This document shows positions 58,498-64,000 of a DNA stretch of 64,000 nucleotides, in pieces. Under the pieces are notes generated by a model. The model did not search any database. It had not been told where the DNA came from and was given only the letters and a program-made list of their open reading frames with translations. Where the stretch lies: NCBI GenBank assembly GCA_963770275.1, contig CAVYPD010000007.1:83803-147802 (forward strand), read 5' to 3'. Both the position numbers and the translations under genes were made by a program. The DNA is from Roseiarcus sp963770275. GTDB lineage: Bacteria > Pseudomonadota > Alphaproteobacteria > Rhizobiales > Beijerinckiaceae. Every line of letters starts with the position of its first letter. Positions within the stretch are counted from its first letter, which is position 1.

Positions 58498-59342
58498 AGG
58501 GTCTGGACCCATAAAGGTTGTTGGCATGAGCAAATGGTTCTGATTCACGGCTTCCGAACAGGGGGCGCGAATGAAGTCGGGACCAGTTTTGGCTGACGGA
58601 GGAGCAGTTCGCACGGATCGAACCGCATCTGCCGACCGATACGCGCGGCAAGCCACGGGTCGATGATCGGCGGGTCATCAGCGGCATCATCCAGGTGCTG
58701 AAGTCCGGTGGGCGCTGGATCGATGCGCCGGAGGTCTATGGTCCGCGCAAAACACTCTACAATCGCTTCGTCCGCTGGGCAGCGAAGGGCGTATGGGTAG
58801 ATCATATTCCACGCACTCGCAACGGCCGGCGGACCTCCTGCGCAGGTCCTGATCGATAGCTCGGCCGTGAAGGCGCATCGATGCGCATCTGGCGGCAAAG
58901 GGGGGAACATCAGCAGGCCATCGGCCGATCGCGCGGCGGGCGGACCACGAAGATCCATGCTCTGACCGACGCCGAGTGTCGTCCCGTCGCGTTCTTGCTG
59001 ACCGGGGGTCAGATAGCCGATTGCACCGCTGGAGCGGTTCTGCTCGAAGAGATGCCACGTTCCGCGATCCTGCACGGCGACAAGGGTTATGACAGCGATG
59101 CCATCCGCCGACAGGTCGAGGGAAAGGGTGCGATGCCGAACATCCCGCCCAAGGCGAACCGACGCTGGAAGAATTGCTTCTCGCCCGTCCTCTATCGAAG
59201 CCGCAACGCCATCGAGCGCATGTTCTGTCGCCTGAAGGACTTCCGTCGCATCGCCACCAGATACGATCGTCTCGCAATCAATTTCCTCGCAGCCGTCTGC
59301 ATCGCTGCGGCTGTCAGTTACTGGTTATGAGTCCAGACCCTA
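58498..59342 (+). mobile_element. IS5-family (IS427 group) insertion sequence, inactive copy
   Basis: An 845-base copy related to the one at 56649-57489, on the opposite strand. Both ends are readable: AGGGTCTGGACCCATAA at 58498 and TTATGAGTCCAGACCCT ending about 59342. Its OrfA has two lesions, so it probably cannot make transposase, but its ends look usable in trans. Confidence 0.85.
58572..59330 (+). pseudogene. IS5-family transposase, frameshifted
   Basis: OrfA reads DQFWLTEEQFARIEPHLP, then RRVISGIIQVLKSGGRWIDAPEVYGPRKTLYNRFVRWAAKGVWV. The start is broken by an extra A near 58,572, and a second break lies near 58,805. At AAAGGGGGG (58897-58905) the normal -1 shift leads into EHQQAIGRSRGGRTTKIHALTD. 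OrfB is then intact to the end (IERMFCRLKDFRRIATRYDRL). Apart from the two OrfA lesions the protein is complete. Confidence 0.8.
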
Positions 59343-59378
59343 GGGTAGCTGTAGCGCTTTGAGGCGGCCGCGCACGTG

Positions 59379-59905
59379 GAATTGTGCGTCTTGGCTCTGG
59401 AGGCGTTGGACGAAATGGGGATCCCTCCGGCGGCGGTCGCGGGTAGGTCTGTGGGCGCCACTATCGGCGGCGCGTATGCTGCTGGAATCAACGGGCGCGC
59501 CATTTGCGAATCATCCATTGCGAAGTCTTGAGCGATCTCCGATGTGATCAGCGAGTTGTTGCCAGCGCGGGTATGACGTTTCGCTGACATCGTCCTGCGG
59601 GCCGTGGCTATTCTGTACTGCTCGCGCCCGAGATTTGTCTTGAGTTGTTCCGGCTTTCGGCATGCCCTGTCGTTTCGAGGATCTCCCTATCAAAAACCTT
59701 TATCGTCGCGACGATCGCTACAAGATTGCATCCCCCGCGGGGCTGTTGAGACGGATGTAGCCGGTCAGATGGCCATTCCCGGGTTGTTTCGTCCAGTCTT
59801 ATTTCGGATAAGTTGCTCATTGACGGCGGGGCTCTAAGTCCTTTGCCATACGATTTGTTGTTGGTCTTGCGAATACTATCGTCGTCGCCGTCGATGTGAC
59901 GTTTT
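59379..59905 (+). pseudogene. Patatin-like phospholipase, decayed remnant
   Basis: A recognisable but broken patatin domain on the plus strand. VLALEALDEMGIPPAAVAGRSVGATIGGAYAAGINGRA contains the nucleophile elbow GRSVG (GxSxG, where the family usually has GTSxG). Further on, in other frames, are FEDLPIKNLY, VAGQMAIPGLFRPVLF and LLIDGGALSPLPYDLL. The last carries the catalytic Asp-Gly pair. VVAVDV ends it. Several stops and frame changes exclude function. The N terminus with the glycine-rich oxyanion loop was probably lost when the IS5 inserted next to it. Confidence 0.72.
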
Positions 59906-60102
59906 GGTAGTCGGTCGCCCGGTTGCGTCGATGCTCGGCGCAGCGCAAGTTATACATGGCACGATCACTGTTCAACGAAACGCAAGACGTCCTTGTACGG
60001 CCGAAAATCGAGTATCTCGCTGTGCTTGACTTTTTTCTCGCGAGCTAAATCCTGCGAGCCCCAAAGAGGAACTCAAATTCATGATTGGAGGACAAACGAA
60101 GT
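59906..60102. other. Gap between patatin remnant and fmt
   Basis: No gene or element recognised. The two flanking sequences differ in composition, the fmt side being AT-richer. Confidence 0.35.
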
Positions 60103-61041
60103 TCATGGAGACTGTGTGAACATTGTTCCCGGAGCAAGAGTCGCCCCACGCATCAATTCTCGACCGCTCATTACGGTTTTACCTGAGCGTTGTCCCTGGA
60201 GGACTCGAATCGCACCAGCCCCACATGCGATGCTCATGTCTTCGGAGAGGAGCATTCCGGGCGAGCCGTTGCCTGTCGTGGCCTCGGCGCGAAAAAACTT
60301 AATGTTTTCCGCCTTATTTCCGGCGACGACTTTCGAAAAGGCACCTGGCGCAGGTGATAGTGCATGGATGTGATTGCGAACGGTTTCTGCGCTCTGCGTC
60401 CAATCAATCTCCGTCTCACTCTTCTCAATCTTGCGTGCATAACAGGCACCCATGGTCGGTTGCTCATGAAATTCCAGTAGACTGGCTTCCATTGATTGCA
60501 AAGCATATACTGACATTTTGGCGGCAATTGCTGCAAGGCGACTTGTTAGATCTCCAGCCGTCTCATCGGGACGAACCGGCACGATTTCGCGCATCGCTAT
60601 TGGTCCGGTATCGAGACCAGCATCCATACGCATCATATCAATGCCGGTCCGTAAGTCGCCGGCCATAATCGCGCGCTGAATTGGGGCGGCGCCGCGCCAA
60701 CGCGGCAACAAAGAAGCGTGTAAGTTTAAACAGCCCAGCCTTGGTGCTGTGAGGATAGGGATCGGTAGTATGAGGCCGTAGGCGGCCACGACTACAACGT
60801 CGGCTGCGAGAGTGTTGAAGGCTTTTTGGACTTCGACGTCGCGCAAGGAACTTGGCGTGAAAACCGGAACTCCAAGAGAATCCGCCGCCGAGTGAACAGG
60901 TGTCCTTCTCGTTTCAAGGCCTCGACGGCCACTCCGTGCGGGCGCACGCGTGTAGACGGCGATGGGTACACGGCCGCTCTTCGACATTTCCAACAACGTC
61001 GGAACCGCAAATTCTGGCGAGCCCATGAATATAACTCGCAT
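60103..61041 (-). CDS. fmt: Methionyl-tRNA formyltransferase
   Basis: A 312-residue enzyme that formylates initiator Met-tRNA using 10-formyltetrahydrofolate. The start is MRVIFMGSPEFAVPTLLEM at 61041. The active-site block NLHASLLPRWRGAAPIQRAI and the Asp in MRMDAGLDTGPI are intact. The C-terminal tRNA-binding domain is complete (IRVLQGQRSGKTVMSGRELMRG). No def or rsmB gene is next to it. The gene is AT-richer than the window average and lies between IS debris, like purD. Confidence 0.92.
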   Translation of the reverse strand: MRVIFMGSPEFAVPTLLEMSKSGRVPIAVYTRAPARSGRRGLETRRTPVHSAADSLGVPVFTPSSLRDVEVQKAFNTLAADVVVVAAYGLILPIPILTAPRLGCLNLHASLLPRWRGAAPIQRAIMAGDLRTGIDMMRMDAGLDTGPIAMREIVPVRPDETAGDLTSRLAAIAAKMSVYALQSMEASLLEFHEQPTMGACYARKIEKSETEIDWTQSAETVRNHIHALSPAPGAFSKVVAGNKAENIKFFRAEATTGNGSPGMLLSEDMSIACGAGAIRVLQGQRSGKTVMSGRELMRGATLAPGTMFTQSP

Positions 61042-61463
61042 AGTCGTCAACAACATCTCATGTTAGATCATCAAAGCCATACCATGGCGTAGATTTTATC
61101 ACGACGCGAAAAATTTCGATTTGTGCCAGACGCTTGAGTTTGCTGTCGAGCACACCCGTGTGTGAAAAGAGGCCACGCAGATTGTGTATTTGAGCCAATG
61201 TTGTCCGGACTCCGGGGACGTCGGCGCTAACGTTTTGACGCTAATTGGAGGAGCGCCTCGATTAGGTGGCGGGCCGTTCGCCTTGCGGCTCAAGTGTCGG
61301 TCCATGGCTACGAGTGCATCATTAGGAATGATGCGGGTCGAGAGTGCGGTCGAATCGTGCGGCCAGCGAATCCATCCGCTCCCCAAGTCGGAGTTCTAAA
61401 TCATGAATGTCGGCGCGACTGGGAAGCCGGCGTAAGCGGTCAAGAAAATGTTCTCTTTTTGTT
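61042..61463. other. AT-rich gap before phage portal gene; no gene seen
   Basis: About 420 bases with small ORFs on both strands that do not resemble known proteins. It separates the AT-rich fmt block from GC-rich phage-type sequence. Confidence 0.4.
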
Positions 61464-62807
61464 CTAGGCCTCGGAAACGCTGAGGTCTGTACTCGTACGA
61501 GGTATCGCATCTGCAGACGCAACCCCGTTTGTCGGGGCAGGCGCTCCCGCCGCCGTCGGCCCGAGGCCCAGGTCCGCCCGCGCCTCCTCGCGTGTCTTGA
61601 TGCCGGCATTGACCAAAATTTCTAGCGTCTGCGCCTGCTCCAGCGGATCGACCGCGTCGTCGCCGACCCAGACGAACTCGAGGCCCTGCTCGTTCATGCA
61701 CTCCCGGATCACATGGTCGAGCGCGTTCTTCACCCATGCCTTGAGCGGCACCAGTCCTTCCTGCGTCGCCTGCTGGCGCATGGTCTCGCCGGTCGCCCGG
61801 TTGACCTGGCTCACGAATGGCGAAACGGGGACCGAGAAGGCGTAGCAGATGATGCGCGCCAGCCACTCGTCGTACTGGTCCTTGAGCGGCGGCTGGCGCG
61901 CCTCGATCAGCTTGAAGTCGGCGGGCATGAACTTGGTCTGGCGCCGGCGCGCCAAATTGCCGCTCATCAGCGCGTCGAAATAGTCCTGGAACGAGCGGAT
62001 CTGGTCCGCCGTCCATTCCTTGGGCAAGGTGGCGAAGGCGTCCGGCGAGGAGCCGGCGCGGTAATAGTCGAGGGTCGAGGCGTCGCGCCTCAGCGCGATG
62101 TTGACGGTCAGCGCGATCTGCTCGACCGGGCTCATGCCATAGAGCCGATGGGCGCGGAGGTTGCGCGGCAGATAGAGGAGCTCGACGGCGGAGAAGTCGG
62201 CGGCGGGGATGCCCTTGAGGATCTGTTGGTAGGCAGGGTCGGGCGGCTCGGGCGTGCGCCCGTCTTCGCCGATCAGCGGCTTGATCGTCGACCCGTCGAT
62301 AATGTCGAGCGCATAGAGCGAGCCGCCGCGATTGTAACGCGGATAAATGGTCGCCGCGTCGATGACCAGCATCTCTTCGAGCAGCATGCGCAGCCAGTCG
62401 GCGAACGAACGGCGCCGGTCGGGGCGGGCGAAGAAGCGCGTGACCTGATCGATCGCCTGAGAGCTTGCCGACAAATCCTCGCGGTTGCGCGAGCGGATGG
62501 CGAAGGCCTGCGCCGCGAGCTGGTCCTTGCGGGTTTCAATCACCGCGCGCAGAAGCGGCAGCGCGTCCGCGAGCCCGCGCAGTTCGGCAAACGAAACGCT
62601 GTCTTCGGCGCGCGGGATGTAATTGAGGTTGGCCCCGAATGGATAGTCCCATTGGCGCCCCTTGACGTCGGGCGGCGCCATCGGCGCGAGCGGCTGCAGC
62701 GGGCCGAACCAGGTGTCTGGCGACACGCCGGTGATCACATATCGCGTCGCATCGGCGAGCCGGGCGAAAACGCTTGGGGGCAGGGCGCGTCTGACGGGTT
62801 CCGACAT
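61464..62807 (-). CDS. HK97-family phage portal protein
   Basis: A 447-residue portal protein, the capsid vertex ring through which DNA enters. Characteristic stretches are LRAVIETRKDQLAAQAFAIRSR, LLEEMLVIDAATIYPRYN, AHRLYGMSPVEQIALTVNIALRRD and IICYAFSVPVSPFVSQVNRATGE. The start is the ATG at 62807 (MSEPVRRALPPSVFARL). The upstream frame is noise. No terminase, protease or capsid gene is visible within the window, so it is an isolated phage gene or the edge of a remnant. Confidence 0.86.
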   Translation of the reverse strand: MSEPVRRALPPSVFARLADATRYVITGVSPDTWFGPLQPLAPMAPPDVKGRQWDYPFGANLNYIPRAEDSVSFAELRGLADALPLLRAVIETRKDQLAAQAFAIRSRNREDLSASSQAIDQVTRFFARPDRRRSFADWLRMLLEEMLVIDAATIYPRYNRGGSLYALDIIDGSTIKPLIGEDGRTPEPPDPAYQQILKGIPAADFSAVELLYLPRNLRAHRLYGMSPVEQIALTVNIALRRDASTLDYYRAGSSPDAFATLPKEWTADQIRSFQDYFDALMSGNLARRRQTKFMPADFKLIEARQPPLKDQYDEWLARIICYAFSVPVSPFVSQVNRATGETMRQQATQEGLVPLKAWVKNALDHVIRECMNEQGLEFVWVGDDAVDPLEQAQTLEILVNAGIKTREEARADLGLGPTAAGAPAPTNGVASADAIPRTSTDLSVSEA

Positions 62808-62956
62808 AGGATCGTTTCCTTGGATCTCCGTCCTCCCATAGGGAGTCCGTCTTTTGACGGGCCATCGCCGGAGAGGGTTGGGTAAGAGGCCTTCGTATTC
62901 CGTTAGGGATTGGCGCCTACTTTCGCGCCCGGGTGGCTTACGCAGCAGTGAGGGCG

Positions 62957-63300
62957 ATGCGCATTCCGATAGCGCTGGCCGCAATCATCGTCTCTCTGCC
63001 CGTGTTCGCGCTCGCTCCGCCGCGCTGGACCTTCTGCGTCGCCTCGTCAAGAAGCGGCGCCGACGTCTGGATCACTGAGGTTTTCGCCGCCGAGCGTGAT
63101 CGCGAGCAACTGGAAACCGCGTTCAGAACTATGGTCGCGCGCATGGGCGCGGTTGGCGCCGATGCTCAATGCCCAATGTCGCGCGAGGACAAGACGGAAG
63201 CCGTCAACGCCCAATTCGAGGCCGAAGAGTTTCAACCGCAAACTAGGCGCGAAGCTGCATCCGGTGGTTGCCGGCGGTTTCCCGCCGCGGCGATAGCCAC
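62957..63300 (+). CDS. Hypothetical exported protein, possibly frameshifted
   Basis: Starts MRIPIALAAIIVSLPVFALAPPRW, a good signal peptide, followed by TFCVASSRSGADVWITEVF. About residue 90 (near 63,225) the frame seems to move by +1, since EEF is better continued as NRKLGAKLHPVVAGGFPPRR. A small secreted protein of 100 to 115 residues, no family recognised. The start is GC-rich and typical of the host. Confidence 0.5.
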
Positions 63301-63332
63301 GCGGCTAGGACCTCGCCGCAAGACACCAGCTG

Positions 63333-64000
63333 CTATTTGGAGACCCGCGTGACCGTCGGCTCCTTATCGTCGGACCATTTCAGTCGATAAACGGCGCCGG
63401 GCGCGACGGATTGGACCGCGTGCGGCCTTAAAGCCACGATGCACGTTCCTCCTGCCTGCCGGACGGAAGGATAGATGATCCCGTTGAGCCCTTGCGCCCG
63501 CGCAGCATCAGCGATCGCGTTTCCGATCGGATAGCCGACCGCCGGCTCCGGATCGAGACAGGGGTGGTTGGACGCCTGCCGGAGATCGACGAACTCCCCG
63601 GCCATGCTGGCGAACATTTCGGAATATTCGACGACGCCCTTGAATTGGCCCGATCGCGCGAGGAACTCGCTCATGTGATGGGCGACCTCACGCAAGCAGG
63701 TCTCGACATCGAGCGCGGCGTACCAGGCGCCATGGGCTGCATTGAACCGATTGGCCTCGCGCGGCTTCCCGTAGGCGAAGGCCGCGTTGACGAAGCTTGC
63801 GTACGGAACGCCGTGAATGAACTCGCCGCGGCCGATCCCCTCCGTTCCTCGGCTCTCCGCCAACAGGCGATTGCTGGTCGCCCCTTCGATTTCGCCGAGC
63901 GCCGCGGCGCCCTCGGCTGAAACGAGCGCCTCCAGCACCGGCGGTCGGAGACGTGCCGTCGATACGAGCCGGACGGTTCGCGGAAACGCTTCTCTTACGA
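63333..64000 (-). CDS. RES domain-containing protein, 5' end beyond window
   Basis: The open frame continues past 64,000, so this is at least 222 residues without a start. RES proteins are NAD+-degrading toxins of the RES-Xre (MbcT/ParT) modules. Typical marks are VRLVSTARLRPPVL near the visible N terminus, then REANRFNAAHGAWYAALDVETCLREV (the conserved Arg, Tyr and Glu region). The cognate Xre-type antitoxin would normally be encoded on the upstream side, outside this window. Whether this is a working toxin cannot be told. Confidence 0.82.
   Translation of the reverse strand, partial: VREAFPRTVRLVSTARLRPPVLEALVSAEGAAALGEIEGATSNRLLAESRGTEGIGRGEFIHGVPYASFVNAAFAYGKPREANRFNAAHGAWYAALDVETCLREVAHHMSEFLARSGQFKGVVEYSEMFASMAGEFVDLRQASNHPCLDPEPAVGYPIGNAIADAARAQGLNGIIYPSVRQAGGTCIVALRPHAVQSVAPGAVYRLKWSDDKEPTVTRVSK

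Noticed and set aside
61099..61386. A 95-residue minus-strand ORF downstream of fmt
   Set aside because: Mixed low-complexity sequence without recognisable motif; probably chance in non-coding DNA.

Overview
The window is a GC-rich chromosomal segment of an alphaproteobacterium, most likely of the Rhizobiales/Hyphomicrobiales. The evidence is the gene content and order: hdaA next to an AI-2E/PerM permease, a CDP-alcohol phosphatidyltransferase, purM-purN and ppk-ppx; a sufBCDS-sufT operon; aapQMP-type amino-acid permeases; and the alphaproteobacterial small proteins usg, DUF2093 and zf-CHCC. A methylotrophic family such as Methylocystaceae or Beijerinckiaceae is possible, but nothing in the window proves it.

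Positions 1-31,300 are mostly ordinary chromosome. They hold polysaccharide genes (family 2 glycosyltransferase, sugar-nucleotide epimerase, RgpF-like protein), a LysR regulator beside trxB, a DMT exporter, a choline-sulfatase, and a radical-SAM plus UdgX DNA-repair pair. A minus-strand beta-oxidation block follows (FadJ-like fusion, thiolase, acyl-CoA dehydrogenase, with a MaoC hydratase nearby). Next come an amino-acid-binding protein, rpsU, a TPR lipoprotein, accBC, a damaged molybdopterin oxidoreductase, a secreted PLD-like protein and the hdaA/perM group.

Positions 31,400-48,900 are housekeeping: purM-purN, ppk-ppx, a HerA-type ATPase, the Fe-S assembly operon sufB-sufC-sufD-sufS-sufT, the ATP-driven amino-acid importer aapQ-aapM-aapP, an FAD monooxygenase and a zf-CHCC protein.

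Positions 48,900-61,460 are a mobile-element graveyard. They contain a broken IS110; a decayed IS5/IS427 copy; an IS3 element whose orfB is split around a truncated IS630 and a decayed IS110; and an intact IS630 between two inverted IS5/IS427 copies. Three cellular genes lie among them: purD, fmt, and a decayed patatin-like phospholipase. purD and fmt look AT-richer than the rest of the window. Positions 61,460-64,000 hold a lone HK97-type phage portal gene, a small exported protein and the start-truncated end of a RES-domain gene.

Many otherwise healthy host genes carry a single-base frame break: the glycosyltransferase, trxB, thiolase, aapJ-like gene, sufB twice, sufD twice, the FAD monooxygenase and a small exported protein. 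Nearly all are +1. Because sufB, sufD and trxB are normally needed, I read most of these as sequence errors. The molybdopterin oxidoreductase and most of the IS genes look genuinely decayed. No rRNA, tRNA or CRISPR array was recognised.
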